Part shown: positions 24,542-33,554 of the stretch, in pieces
Position numbering within the stretch: position 1 is the stretch's first letter
How the letters are laid out: each line of letters starts with the position of its first letter
Source of the DNA: Pseudomonas sp. UBA4194
GTDB lineage: Bacteria; Pseudomonadota; Gammaproteobacteria; Pseudomonadales; Pseudomonadaceae
Length of the DNA stretch: 64,000 nucleotides
Direction of reading: 5' to 3'
Assembly: GCF_002379585.1 (NCBI RefSeq)
Contig: NZ_DFUE01000022.1
Span: forward strand, 19,790 to 83,789
Made by a program: the position numbers and the translations under genes
The notes under the pieces: generated by a model
The model's database searches: none
Seen by the model: only the letters and a program-made list of their open reading frames with translations
Told to the model about the DNA's origin: nothing

Positions 24542-25507
24542 ATGGGCACCTTGTTCCTGCGCCGTGGCTTGGTCGCACTGTTTGCTGCGGCCGTGTCGTT
24601 CGGCGCCATCACCCAGGCCCAGGCTGAAACCCTGCGCATCGGTTACCAGAAATACGGCACCCTGGTGCTGCTCAAGGCCAAGGGCACGCTGGAAAAGCGT
24701 TTGGCGTCCCAGGGCATCGACGTCAAGTGGACGGAGTTCCCCGGCGGCCCGCAGCTGCTGGAGGGCCTGAACGTCGGCTCCATCGACTTTGGTGTGACCG
24801 GTGAAACCCCGCCGGTGTTTGCCCAGGCCGCCGGCGCCGATCTGCTTTACGTCGCCTACGAGCCGCCGGCGCCCACCAGTGAAGCGATCCTGGTGCCCAA
24901 GGACTCGACCCTTCAGTCGGTCAAGGACCTCAAGGGCAAGAAGGTCGTCCTCAACAAGGGCTCCAACGTGCACTACCTGCTGGTTCGCGCGCTGGAAGAA
25001 GCGGGTCTGAAGTACAGCGATATCCAGACCGTTTTTCTGCCACCGGCCGATGCCCGTGCTGCCTTCGAGCGTGGCAGCGTCGATGCCTGGGTGATCTGGG
25101 ACCCTTACCAGGCCGCCGCCGAGAAGCAACTGCAGGCACGAACCCTGCGCGACGGCACCGGTATCGTCGAGAACCTGCAGTTCTACCTCGCCACCAAGCC
25201 CTACGCCCAGCAGCATCCGCAAGTGATCAAGGCGCTGGTGGAAGAAGTGCGCGCCGTCGGCGAGTGGTCCAAAGCCAACCCCGAGGACGTCACCGCCCAG
25301 GTCGCGCCGATTCTGGGCTTGCCGGCTGACATCACCCTGACCTCGGTCAAGCGTCAGGGCTACGGCGCCGAGTTCCTCAATCCGCAAACGGTGGCGGCGC
25401 AGCAGAAGATCGCCGACAGCTTCTACCAACTGAAGTTGATCCCCAAGCCGCTGCGTATCCAGGACGTTATCTGGACGCCGCCGGCCAAGGTCGCCACCGC
25501 ACCTTGA
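24542..25507 (+). CDS. ssuA: Alkanesulfonate-binding protein SsuA
   Basis: A 321-aa periplasmic binding protein. The signal peptide is MGTLFLRRGLVALFAAAVSF...AQA, and the mature part starts 'ETLRIGYQKYGTLVLLKAKGTLEKRLASQGIDVKWTEFPGGPQLLEGLNVGSIDFGVTGETPPVFAQAAG', the SsuA signature. ATG 24542 follows AAAGGAGAGTGCC; the frame is open from 24470 but the signal begins here. It feeds aliphatic sulfonates to SsuBC. The gap before it holds a degraded REP (near 24420-24445). Confidence 0.92.
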   Translation: MGTLFLRRGLVALFAAAVSFGAITQAQAETLRIGYQKYGTLVLLKAKGTLEKRLASQGIDVKWTEFPGGPQLLEGLNVGSIDFGVTGETPPVFAQAAGADLLYVAYEPPAPTSEAILVPKDSTLQSVKDLKGKKVVLNKGSNVHYLLVRALEEAGLKYSDIQTVFLPPADARAAFERGSVDAWVIWDPYQAAAEKQLQARTLRDGTGIVENLQFYLATKPYAQQHPQVIKALVEEVRAVGEWSKANPEDVTAQVAPILGLPADITLTSVKRQGYGAEFLNPQTVAAQQKIADSFYQLKLIPKPLRIQDVIWTPPAKVATAP

Positions 25508-25580
25508 AGCCTTCCCACCGCCATTGCATCAATACCCCCGCAGCCTGGCTGCGGACCGAGCCAATTCAGGAGACAACTCC

Positions 25581-26729
25581 ATGAGCCTCAATATTTTCTG
25601 GTTCCTTCCCACCCATGGAGACGGCCATTACCTGGGCACCTCCGAAGGCGCCCGCGCGGTCGACCACGGTTACCTGCAACAGATCGCCCAGGCTGCTGAT
25701 CGTCTGGGCTATGGCGGCGTGCTGATTCCCACCGGGCGCTCCTGCGAGGATTCCTGGCTGGTGGCGGCGTCGCTGATTCCGGTGACCCAACGCCTGAAAT
25801 TCCTCGTTGCGCTGCGCCCGGGCATCATCTCGCCGACCGTGGCTGCGCGTCAGGCAGCGACGCTGGATCGGCTGTCCAACGGCCGCGCACTGTTCAACCT
25901 GGTGACCGGCGGCGACCCGGATGAGCTCAGCGGTGATGGCTTGTTCCTCAGCCATGAAGAGCGCTATGAAGCGTCGGTGGAATTCACCCGCATCTGGCGT
26001 CGTGTGCTGGAAGGCGAAACCGTTGACTACGACGGCAAGCACCTCACCGTGAAGGGCGCCAAGCTGCTCTACCCACCGGTGCAGCAGCCGCGGCCACCGC
26101 TGTATTTCGGTGGCTCGTCCGACGCCGCCCAGGACCTGGCGGCCGAGCAGGTGGAGATGTACCTGACCTGGGGAGAGCCGCCCGAGGCGGTCGCCGAGAA
26201 AATCGCCCAGGTCCGCGAGAAGGCCGCCAGACAAGGCCGCACGGTGCGCTTCGGCATTCGCCTGCATGTGATCGTGCGGGAAACCAACGCTCAAGCGTGG
26301 CAGGCAGCTGAACGGCTGATTGCGCACGTTGACGACGACACCATCGCACGCGCCCAGGCCTCGCTGTCTCGCTTCGACTCGGTGGGCCAGCAACGCATGG
26401 CCGCCCTGCACGGCGGCAGCAAGGACAAGCTGGAGGTCAGTCCGAACCTGTGGGCCGGTGTCGGTCTGGTTCGCGGTGGCGCGGGCACGGCACTGGTCGG
26501 AGACGGCCCGACCGTGGCCGAGCGGGTCAAGGAATACGCCGCATTGGGCATCGACACCTTCATTTTCTCGGGATACCCCCATCTGGAGGAATCCTATCGG
26601 GTCGCCGAACTGCTGTTCCCGCATCTGGACGTGAACCGTCCCGAAGCCCCGACCGGCGCCAACTATGTCAGCCCGTTCGGCGAAATGGTCGCCAACGACA
26701 TCCTGCCCAAAGCTGCCTCGCAAAGCTGA
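25581..26729 (+). CDS. ssuD: Alkanesulfonate monooxygenase SsuD
   Basis: A 382-aa FMNH2-dependent oxygenase of the bacterial luciferase family that splits alkanesulfonates into aldehyde and sulfite. 'MSLNIFWFLPTHGDGHYLGT' is the standard SsuD start; 'GVLIPTGRSCEDSWLVA', 'LRPGIISPTVAARQAATLDRLSNGRALFNLVTGGDPDELSGDG' and the C-terminal 'DTFIFSGYPHLEESYRVAELLFPHL' are characteristic. Length equals E. coli SsuD (381 aa). AGGAGACAACTCC is its ribosome site. It depends on SsuE. Confidence 0.95.
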   Translation: MSLNIFWFLPTHGDGHYLGTSEGARAVDHGYLQQIAQAADRLGYGGVLIPTGRSCEDSWLVAASLIPVTQRLKFLVALRPGIISPTVAARQAATLDRLSNGRALFNLVTGGDPDELSGDGLFLSHEERYEASVEFTRIWRRVLEGETVDYDGKHLTVKGAKLLYPPVQQPRPPLYFGGSSDAAQDLAAEQVEMYLTWGEPPEAVAEKIAQVREKAARQGRTVRFGIRLHVIVRETNAQAWQAAERLIAHVDDDTIARAQASLSRFDSVGQQRMAALHGGSKDKLEVSPNLWAGVGLVRGGAGTALVGDGPTVAERVKEYAALGIDTFIFSGYPHLEESYRVAELLFPHLDVNRPEAPTGANYVSPFGEMVANDILPKAASQS

Positions 26730-26738
26730 GAACCTGAA

Positions 26739-27530
26739 ATGAACGCATCCACGAAAATCATCCACAGGCTGGCGCCATGGGCACTGCCGGTGGGTCTGCT
26801 ACTGGCATGGCAGTTGGCGGTCAGCACGGGCTGGCTGTCGACACGCATCCTGCCAGCGCCCAGTGCGGTCATCGAAGCAGGCGTCAATCTGTTTGAAAGT
26901 GGCGAAATCTGGACGCACCTGGCCATCAGCGGCTGGCGTGCCGGCATCGGCTTCGCCATCGGCGGTGGTATCGGCCTGGTGCTGGGCCTGATCAGCGGCC
27001 TGTCACGCTGGGGCGAGCGCCTGCTCGATACCTCGGTGCAAATGATCCGCAACGTGCCGCACCTGGCGCTGATACCACTGGTGATTCTGTGGTTCGGCAT
27101 CGACGAGTCGGCGAAGATCTTCCTGGTCGCCCTGGGCACGCTGTTCCCGATCTACCTGAACACCTATCACGGCATCAAGAACGTCGACCCGGCCCTGGTG
27201 GAGATGGCCCGCAGTTATGGCCTGTCCGGCGTGCGCCTGTTCTGGCAAGTGATCCTGCCCGGCGCCTTGCCCTCCATTCTGGTGGGGGTGCGTTTTGCCC
27301 TGGGCCTGATGTGGCTGACGCTGATCGTCGCGGAAACCATTTCGGCCAGCTCAGGCATTGGCTACCTGGCGATGAACGCGCGTGAATTCCTGCAAACCGA
27401 CGTGGTGGTATTGGCCATCGTCCTCTACGCGATCCTCGGCAAGCTCGCCGACCTCGCGGCTCGCGGCCTGGAGCGTGTGTGGCTGCGCTGGCATCCGGCC
27501 TACCAGACTGGCAAGGGAGGTGCGGCATGA
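26739..27530 (+). CDS. ssuC: Alkanesulfonate ABC permease SsuC
   Basis: A 263-aa inner-membrane protein with about six spans. The EAA-type loop is 'EMARSYGLSGVRLFWQVILPGALPSILVGVRFALGLMWLTLIVAETISASSGIGYLAMNAREFLQTDVVVLAIVLYAILGKLADL', typical of SsuC. It follows ssuD by 9 bp, and its last codons overlap the ssuB start by ATGA, so it is translated in step with its ATPase. Confidence 0.93.
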   Translation: MNASTKIIHRLAPWALPVGLLLAWQLAVSTGWLSTRILPAPSAVIEAGVNLFESGEIWTHLAISGWRAGIGFAIGGGIGLVLGLISGLSRWGERLLDTSVQMIRNVPHLALIPLVILWFGIDESAKIFLVALGTLFPIYLNTYHGIKNVDPALVEMARSYGLSGVRLFWQVILPGALPSILVGVRFALGLMWLTLIVAETISASSGIGYLAMNAREFLQTDVVVLAIVLYAILGKLADLAARGLERVWLRWHPAYQTGKGGAA

Positions 27531-28339
27531 CCGTCCTGAAAGAACAACCCCCCCACCTGCTGCGCGGAATTCCGCTGGCGGTGCGCAAATTGCGCAAGAC
27601 CTTTGGCGAGCGCCAGGTATTGCGTGACATCGATCTGCACATTCCCGCCGGCCAGTTCGTCGCCATCGTTGGCCGCAGCGGCTGCGGCAAGAGCACCTTG
27701 CTGCGCTTGCTGGCAGCGCTGGACAAACCCACCAGCGGCGAGCTGTTGGCCGGCTCCGCGTCCCTGGCCGCAGCCAAGGACGACACCCGCCTGATGTTCC
27801 AGGAGGCACGTCTGCTGCCCTGGAAGCGGGTCATCGACAACGTGGGTCTGGGGCTGTCCGGTGACTGGCGTCCACAAGCCTTGCAAGCGCTGGCAGCGGT
27901 GGGTCTGGCCGAGCGTGCCAATGAATGGCCTGCCGCGCTGTCGGGTGGGCAGAAGCAACGCGTAGCGCTGGCTCGGGCGCTTATCCACAAGCCGCGTCTG
28001 CTGTTGCTGGATGAACCGCTCGGCGCGCTGGATGCCCTGACCCGCATCGAGATGCAGCAACTGATCGAAAACCTCTGGCAGGAGCATGGGTTTACCGTGC
28101 TGCTGGTGACCCACGATGTGGCCGAGGCCGTGGCCATTGCCGATCGGGTGATCCTGATCGAGGACGGCCAGGTGGGCCTGGACCTGCTGGTCGATCTGCC
28201 CCGACCGCGCGCCCGCGGTTCCCATCGCCTGGCGGCGCTGGAAGCCGAGGTGCTGCACCGGGTGCTGGCCCTGCCGGGCAACCCGCCGGACCCGGAACCC
28301 GTTTCACCCTTGCCTACGCAATTGCGTTGGGCCCTGTGA
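27527..28339 (+). CDS. ssuB: Alkanesulfonate ABC ATPase SsuB
   Basis: A 270-aa cytoplasmic ABC ATPase. Walker A is GRSGCGKST (about 49-57), the Q-loop 'MFQEARLLPWKRVIDNVGLGL', the signature 'LSGGQKQRVALARAL' near 144, Walker B 'LLLLDEPLGALD' near 163 and the His switch 'VTHDVAEAVAIADRVILI'. It energises SsuC. The C-terminus carries a Pro-rich tail (PPDPEPVSPLPTQ). The start overlaps the ssuC stop. Confidence 0.93.
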   Translation: MTVLKEQPPHLLRGIPLAVRKLRKTFGERQVLRDIDLHIPAGQFVAIVGRSGCGKSTLLRLLAALDKPTSGELLAGSASLAAAKDDTRLMFQEARLLPWKRVIDNVGLGLSGDWRPQALQALAAVGLAERANEWPAALSGGQKQRVALARALIHKPRLLLLDEPLGALDALTRIEMQQLIENLWQEHGFTVLLVTHDVAEAVAIADRVILIEDGQVGLDLLVDLPRPRARGSHRLAALEAEVLHRVLALPGNPPDPEPVSPLPTQLRWAL

Positions 28340-28367
28340 TTCTTACCCTCTACAAAGGATAAACACC

Positions 28368-28583
28368 ATGAGCATCAAAGCGATCAACGTACGTAACCAG
28401 TTCAAAGGCACCGTGAAGGAAATCATCGAAGGGCCGGTATTGTCGGAAATCGACGTGCAGACCGCTTCGGGGATTGTCACTTCGGTGATCACTACCCGCT
28501 CGGTGCGGGAGCTGGAATTGGTGGTAGGCAGTGAGGTGATTGCCTTCGTGAAGTCGACCGAGGTGTCGATCGCCAAGCTGTAA
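28368..28583 (+). CDS. ssuF: SsuF, single TOBE/Mop-domain protein
   Basis: A 71-aa molbindin-like protein: 'MSIKAINVRNQFKGTVKEIIEGPVLSEIDVQT' and 'TSVITTRSVRELELVVGSEVIAFVKSTEVSIAKL' form one TOBE/Mop domain, which binds molybdate or related oxyanions. In P. putida the equivalent ssuF is the last gene of the ssu operon and is needed for growth on some sulfonates for reasons not understood. ACAAAGGATAAACACC is its ribosome site; it follows ssuB by 28 bp. Type B repeats follow directly. Confidence 0.9.
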   Translation: MSIKAINVRNQFKGTVKEIIEGPVLSEIDVQTASGIVTSVITTRSVRELELVVGSEVIAFVKSTEVSIAKL

Positions 28584-28587
28584 ACAG

Positions 28588-28717
28588 CCTGTAGCAGCGG
28601 CGTAAGCCGCGTCAGGGCAGCCCCCCGTTCCAGGTGGCGGCCGGACGCGGCTTACGCCGTTGTTACGGACGCGGCTTACGCCGTTGGTACGGACGCGGCT
28701 TACGCCGCTGCTACAGG
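28588..28717. repeat. Type B REP cluster with 24-bp tandem units
   Basis: CCTGTAGCAGCGGCGTAAGC starts one copy at 28588-28616. Opposite in direction, a 24-bp unit GGACGCGGCTTACGCCGTTG-- repeats at 28643, 28667 and 28691 with only two to four changes; the last unit ends GCTGCTACAGG and closes the palindrome with the first copy. It fills the gap between ssuF and the convergent glutamine synthetase-like gene and could end transcription from both sides. Confidence 0.9.
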
Positions 28718-28732
28718 GGGTACGCGTAAGCG

Positions 28733-30109
28733 TTAGACGGTGTGCAGGTACCAGTTGTACTCGAGGTCCGAAATGGAGTGTTCGAATTCCTCCAGCTCGC
28801 TTTCCTTGCACGCCACGAAGATATCGATGTACTTGGGATCGATATACCGCGCCAGCACTTCGCTGTCGTCCAGCTCGCGCAGGGCGTCACGCAGGTTGGT
28901 CGGCAGGCTCTGCTCGTTCTGCTCGTAGGAGTTGCCGGTCACCGGCTCATTGGGCTCGACCTTGTTGGTCAGGCCATGGTGAACACCGGCCAGTACCGCA
29001 GCCATCAGCAGGTAAGGGTTGGCATCGGCGCCCGCCACGCGGTGTTCCAGGCGCACCGCATCCGGTGTGCCGGTGGGTACGCGCAAGGCCACGGTGCGGT
29101 TGTCCAGGCCCCAGCAAGGGGAGTTCGGCACGTAGAACTGAGCACCAAAACGGCGGTACGAGTTGACGTTCGGGCACAGGAACGCCATCGAAGCCGGCAG
29201 GGTCTCGAGCACACCGCCGATTGCGTGACGCAATGCGGCGTTCTGCTCGGGATCCTCACTGGTGAAAATGTTCTTGCCGTCCTTGTCCAGGATCGAGATG
29301 TGCACGTGCAAGCCGTTGCCCGCCTGGCCCGGGTAGGGCTTGGCCATGAACGTGGTGTCCATCTCATGGTCGTAGGCGATGTTCTTGATCAGACGCTTGA
29401 GCAATACCGCGTAATCGCACGCGCGCATGGCGTCCGGCACGTGATGCAGGTTGACCTCGAACTGGGCCGGGGCGCTTTCCTTGACGATGGCGTCAGCGGG
29501 AATACCTTGCTCCTTGGCGCCTTCGAGGATGTCCTGCAGGCAGTCGACATACTCGTCCAGATCGTCGATCAGGTAGACCTGGGTCGAGTGCGGACGCTTG
29601 CCGGAAATCGGTGAGCGCGGCGGCTGTGGACGGCCGTTCACGTTCTCCTGGTCGATCAGGTAGAACTCCAGTTCGAAGGCGGCGCAGATGGTCAGGCCCA
29701 TGGCGTCGAACTTCTCGACCACCTGGCGCAGCACTTCCCGCGGGTCGGCGAAGAACGGCTGGCCTTCGAGCTCGTGCATGGTCATCAGCAGTTGCGCGGT
29801 AGGGCGCTTTTGCCAGGGCTCGTTGCACAGCGTATCGGGGATGGGGTAGCAGATTCGATCGGCGTCGCCGATGTCAAGGCCAAGGCCTGTGCTCTCGACG
29901 GTCGAACCGTTGATATCCAGGGCAAACAGGGAGGCAGGCAGGTTGATGCCTTTCTCGTAAACCTTATGGAGGCTGGTGCGTTCTATGCGCTTGCCGCGCA
30001 CCACACCATTCATATCTGCAATCAGAAGGTCGACGTACAGAACCTCAGGATGTTCCTTAAGGAATGCGTTCGCTTCGTTAAGCTGAACGGCACGCGGGGG
30101 TACCGACAT
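28733..30109 (-). CDS. spuI: Glutamine synthetase-like gamma-glutamylpolyamine synthetase (SpuI-like)
   Basis: A 458-aa cytoplasmic ligase of the glutamine synthetase family. Beta-Grasp and catalytic regions are seen: 'YVDLLIADMNGVVRGKRIE' near the N-terminus, 'AAFELEFYLID', 'NGLHVHISI', 'LCPNVNSYRRF' and 'RVPTGTPDAVRLEHRVAGADANPYLLMAAVLAG'. These mark the PuuA/SpuI branch that couples glutamate to amines instead of true GlnA (no adenylylation Tyr motif seen). It is divergent from spuB, the arrangement of spuI in P. aeruginosa. Putrescine or a related amine is the likely substrate. Confidence 0.8.
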   Translation of the reverse strand: MSVPPRAVQLNEANAFLKEHPEVLYVDLLIADMNGVVRGKRIERTSLHKVYEKGINLPASLFALDINGSTVESTGLGLDIGDADRICYPIPDTLCNEPWQKRPTAQLLMTMHELEGQPFFADPREVLRQVVEKFDAMGLTICAAFELEFYLIDQENVNGRPQPPRSPISGKRPHSTQVYLIDDLDEYVDCLQDILEGAKEQGIPADAIVKESAPAQFEVNLHHVPDAMRACDYAVLLKRLIKNIAYDHEMDTTFMAKPYPGQAGNGLHVHISILDKDGKNIFTSEDPEQNAALRHAIGGVLETLPASMAFLCPNVNSYRRFGAQFYVPNSPCWGLDNRTVALRVPTGTPDAVRLEHRVAGADANPYLLMAAVLAGVHHGLTNKVEPNEPVTGNSYEQNEQSLPTNLRDALRELDDSEVLARYIDPKYIDIFVACKESELEEFEHSISDLEYNWYLHTV

Positions 30110-30766
30110 GATGCAACACCTTTGTTGTTAAAAATATCAATCATTGGGCTGAACAGGTTTCAGTCAATCCGAAAGCCCACTTGAAGTCAAGCAAGCTCGG
30201 GTTTGCCCTGAAAGAGCGCTAACAGGGCTGTTTTGCCGCAAATTGGGGCGGCTGACCGGAAGTTTCAGGCGGCCAAACTTGCACGATGAAAGGGCGTTGT
30301 TGTTTTTACCTGGCGGTAGTTGTGGAAAAAAATGAACAAGGCTAAGCTCGGTCGCAACCCAGAACTTCAATAATACCGGGGTGTATCATGGCACGCCTGC
30401 CATCATCTGGCGTCAATGCGGGCTCGCGACAGAACCATTCTGCGGGGTCACGCCGTCTTTCAAGTTGTCGCAGGGTCGTTTCCGGCCTGCAGCCAACGCT
30501 TCGGAATTCTCCCCAGGGCGCGCGGGTATCGAGCGCAATGGCGAGCAGAATATTTGACAGTCGCCCACGGTGGTCTTTTCTTTTTTCAACTTCAAGGTAC
30601 TGCCACAGGTGCGAACCCGCTAACCTGAACTTCACGTTCCGGCCGGGCATCGAAAGGCCGGGCGGGCGCTCTGGCGCGACTGTTTCCCTGTTGTTCCCAA
30701 CGACGCCCATGCGTCAAAAAGTGTCCGGCTCGCCGCGAGCCTGGCGTATTGCCTCCTGAGGTATTT
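30110..30766. other. 657-bp gap between spuI-like gene and spuB, no gene seen
   Basis: No reading frame here looks protein-like: both overlapping frames around 30342-30759 lack a ribosome site and a recognisable domain. An A+T-rich patch at 30296-30335 (GTTGTTTTTACCTGGCGGTA, TGTGGAAAAAAATGAAC) and another at 30565-30600 may hold the divergent promoters. In P. aeruginosa spuA precedes spuB; it is not present here. spuB has TCCTGAGGTATTT as ribosome site at the right end. Confidence 0.5.
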
Positions 30767-32125
30767 ATGAGTCCCAACCTCGACCAGCTCACCGATTGGT
30801 TGAAAGAACACAAGATCACCGAAGTCGAATGTCTGATTGCAGACCTCACCGGGATCACCCGCGGCAAGATCTCCCCGACCAACAAGTTCATCGCCGAAAA
30901 AGGCATGCGTTTGCCGGAAAGTGTCCTGCTGCAGACCGTTACCGGCGACTACGTCGAAGACGACATCTATTACGATCTGCTCGACCCGGCCGATATCGAC
31001 ATGATCTGCCGTCCCGACGAGAACGCGGTGTTTCTCGTGCCCTGGGCCATCGAGCCCACTGCCCAGGTGATCCATGACACCTACGACAAGCAGGGCAACC
31101 CCATCGAGCTGTCGCCGCGCAACGTGCTCAAGAAGGTCTTGAAGCTGTACGCCGACCGTGGCTGGCAGCCCATCGTCGCGCCGGAAATGGAGTTCTACCT
31201 GACCAAGCGTTGCGAAGACCCGGACTTCCCGCTGCAGCCGCCCATTGGCCGCTCGGGGCGTCCTGAAACCGGGCGCCAGTCGTTCTCGATCGAAGCGGCG
31301 AACGAATTCGACCCGTTGTTCGAAGACGTCTACGACTGGTGCGAAGCGCAGAACCTGGACCTCGACACCCTGATCCACGAGGACGGCACGGCGCAGATGG
31401 AAATCAACTTCCGTCACGGTAACGCGCTGCATCTGGCCGATCAGATCCTGGTGTTCAAACGCACCATGCGCGAGGCCGCGCTCAAGCACAATGTGGCCGC
31501 GACCTTCATGGCCAAGCCCATGACCGGCGAACCCGGCAGTGCCATGCACCTGCACCAGAGCATCGTCGATGCGAGCACCGGCAAGAACATCTTCTCCAAT
31601 GAAGACGGCTCCATGAGCCAGCTGTTCTTGCATCACGTCGGCGGCCTGCAGAAATTCATCCCCGAACTGCTGCCGCTGTTTGCGCCCAACGTCAACTCGT
31701 TCCGCCGTTTCCTGCCCGACACCTCGGCGCCGGTCAACGTCGAGTGGGGCGAAGAGAACCGGACCGTGGGCCTGCGCGTGCCGGATGCCGGACCGCAGAA
31801 CCGGCGTGTGGAAAACCGTCTGCCCGGTGCCGATGCCAACCCCTACCTCGCCATCGCCGCCAGCCTGCTGTGTGGCTACATCGGCATGGTCGAGGGCATC
31901 AATCCCAGCGCCCCGGTGCAGGGGCGAGGCTATGAGCGCCGCAACCTGCGCCTGCCTTTGACCATCGAGGACGCCCTGGAGCGCATGGAAAACTGCAAGA
32001 CCGTGGAGAAGTACCTGGGCAAGAAATTCGTTATCGGCTACGTCGCGGTCAAGCGCGCCGAGCACGAGAACTTCAAGCGCGTGATCAGTTCCTGGGAACG
32101 TGAGTTCCTGCTGTTCGCGGTGTAG
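30767..32125 (+). CDS. spuB: Gamma-glutamylputrescine synthetase SpuB
   Basis: A 452-aa glutamine synthetase-like ligase: 'VECLIADLTGITRGKISP', 'VAPEMEFYLTKRCEDPDF', 'EDGTAQMEINFRHG', 'AMHLHQSI' and 'RVENRLPGADANPYLAIAASLLCG'. This is the PuuA/SpuB branch that attaches glutamate to putrescine with ATP, the first step of the gamma-glutamylated route. ATG 30767 follows TGAGGTATTT. It is a clear but distant paralogue of the gene at 28733-30109 on the opposite strand. spuC follows after 29 bp. Confidence 0.88.
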   Translation: MSPNLDQLTDWLKEHKITEVECLIADLTGITRGKISPTNKFIAEKGMRLPESVLLQTVTGDYVEDDIYYDLLDPADIDMICRPDENAVFLVPWAIEPTAQVIHDTYDKQGNPIELSPRNVLKKVLKLYADRGWQPIVAPEMEFYLTKRCEDPDFPLQPPIGRSGRPETGRQSFSIEAANEFDPLFEDVYDWCEAQNLDLDTLIHEDGTAQMEINFRHGNALHLADQILVFKRTMREAALKHNVAATFMAKPMTGEPGSAMHLHQSIVDASTGKNIFSNEDGSMSQLFLHHVGGLQKFIPELLPLFAPNVNSFRRFLPDTSAPVNVEWGEENRTVGLRVPDAGPQNRRVENRLPGADANPYLAIAASLLCGYIGMVEGINPSAPVQGRGYERRNLRLPLTIEDALERMENCKTVEKYLGKKFVIGYVAVKRAEHENFKRVISSWEREFLLFAV

Positions 32126-32154
32126 CAGACAGGTGTAAGGAAACAGGAGCGCAC

Positions 32155-33519
32155 ATGAGCAATAATAATCCTCAGACCCTGCAGTGGCAGGCCCTGAGCG
32201 GCGAGCATCACCTGGCCCCTTTCAGCGACTACAAGCAGCTGAAAGAGAAAGGCCCGCGCATCATTACCAAGGCCCAGGGCGTGCACCTGTGGGACAGCGA
32301 AGGGCACAAGATCCTCGACGGCATGGCCGGTCTCTGGTGCGTGGCTATCGGCTATGGCCGCGAAGAGCTGGTGCAGGCGGCGAGCACGCAAATGCGCGAG
32401 CTGCCTTATTACAACCTGTTCTTCCAGACCGCCCACCCGCCGGCCCTGGAACTGGCCAAAGCGATTTCCGAGCTGGCCCCGGCAGGCATGAGCCACGTGT
32501 TCTTCACCGGTTCCGGCTCCGAAGGCAACGACACCGTGCTGCGCCTGGTGCGCCACTATTGGGCACTCAAGGGCAAGCCCGAGAAGAAGGTGATCATCAG
32601 TCGGATCAATGGCTACCACGGCTCCACGGTGGCTGGCGCCAGCCTGGGGGGCATGTCGGGGATGCATGAGCAGGGCGACCTGCCGATCCCCGGCATCGTG
32701 CACATTCCCCAGCCGTACTGGTTCGGTGAAGGCGGCGACATGACACCCGACGCGTTCGGCGTGTGGGCCGCCGAGCAGTTGGAAAAGAAGATCCTGGAAG
32801 TGGGCGAGGACAAGGTCGCCGCTTTCATTGCCGAACCGATCCAGGGTGCCGGTGGCGTGATCATTCCTCCCGAGAGCTACTGGCCCAAGGTCAAGGAAGT
32901 ACTGCAGCGCTACGACATCCTGTTCGTGGCCGACGAGGTCATCTGCGGGTTCGGTCGCACCGGCCAATGGTTTGGCAGCGATTACTACGACCTCCAACCT
33001 GACCTGATGACCATCGCCAAGGGTCTCACCAGCGGCTACGTCCCCATGGGTGGTGTGATCGTGCGTGACGAGGTGGTCAAGGTGATCAACGAGGGCGGCG
33101 ATTTCAACCACGGCTTCACCTATTCCGGGCACCCGGTGGCCGCCGCCGTGGCCCTAGAAAACATCCGCATCATGCGTGACGAGCAGATCGTCGAAACCGT
33201 GAGGGCGCAAACGGCACCCTATTTGCAGAAGCGTTTGCGTGAACTCGCGGATCACCCGCTGGTAGGTGAAGTACGTGGCCTGGGAATGCTGGGGGCGATC
33301 GAGCTGGTCAAGGACAAGGCCACCCGCGCGCGGCACGAGGGGCGTGGGGCGGGCATGATCTGTCGGCAGTTCTGCTTCGACAACGGCCTGATCATGCGCG
33401 CGGTCGGCGACACCATGATCATTGCGCCACCCCTGGTGATCAATTGCGCCGAAATCGACGAGCTGGTGGACAAGGCGCGCAAGTGCCTGGATCTGACGCT
33501 CGAAGCATTAGGTGGCTAA
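32155..33519 (+). CDS. spuC: Putrescine:pyruvate aminotransferase SpuC
   Basis: A 454-aa class III PLP aminotransferase. The PLP lysine is Lys289 in 'LMTIAKGLTSGYVPMGGV'; 'FFTGSGSEGNDTVLRLVRHYW', 'RINGYHGSTVAGASLGGM' and 'VADEVICGFGRTGQWFGSDYY' are class III omega-transaminase motifs. SpuC moves the amino group of putrescine (and other diamines) to pyruvate, making 4-aminobutyraldehyde. It follows spuB, giving the cell two alternative first steps for putrescine in one operon. A long hairpin separates it from spuD. Confidence 0.92.
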   Translation: MSNNNPQTLQWQALSGEHHLAPFSDYKQLKEKGPRIITKAQGVHLWDSEGHKILDGMAGLWCVAIGYGREELVQAASTQMRELPYYNLFFQTAHPPALELAKAISELAPAGMSHVFFTGSGSEGNDTVLRLVRHYWALKGKPEKKVIISRINGYHGSTVAGASLGGMSGMHEQGDLPIPGIVHIPQPYWFGEGGDMTPDAFGVWAAEQLEKKILEVGEDKVAAFIAEPIQGAGGVIIPPESYWPKVKEVLQRYDILFVADEVICGFGRTGQWFGSDYYDLQPDLMTIAKGLTSGYVPMGGVIVRDEVVKVINEGGDFNHGFTYSGHPVAAAVALENIRIMRDEQIVETVRAQTAPYLQKRLRELADHPLVGEVRGLGMLGAIELVKDKATRARHEGRGAGMICRQFCFDNGLIMRAVGDTMIIAPPLVINCAEIDELVDKARKCLDLTLEALGG

Positions 33520-33554
33520 ATGCTAGGCTTGCCCGGCGGGGCACTGTGCTCGTC

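Noticed and set aside
30342..30759. Overlapping frames on both strands in the spuI-spuB gap
   Set aside because: Neither has a ribosome site, bias or domain; they end at or within the spuB leader.
30632..32065. Minus-strand open frame of 477 codons across spuB
   Set aside because: Antisense to a well-recognised glutamine synthetase-like gene; no motif of its own.
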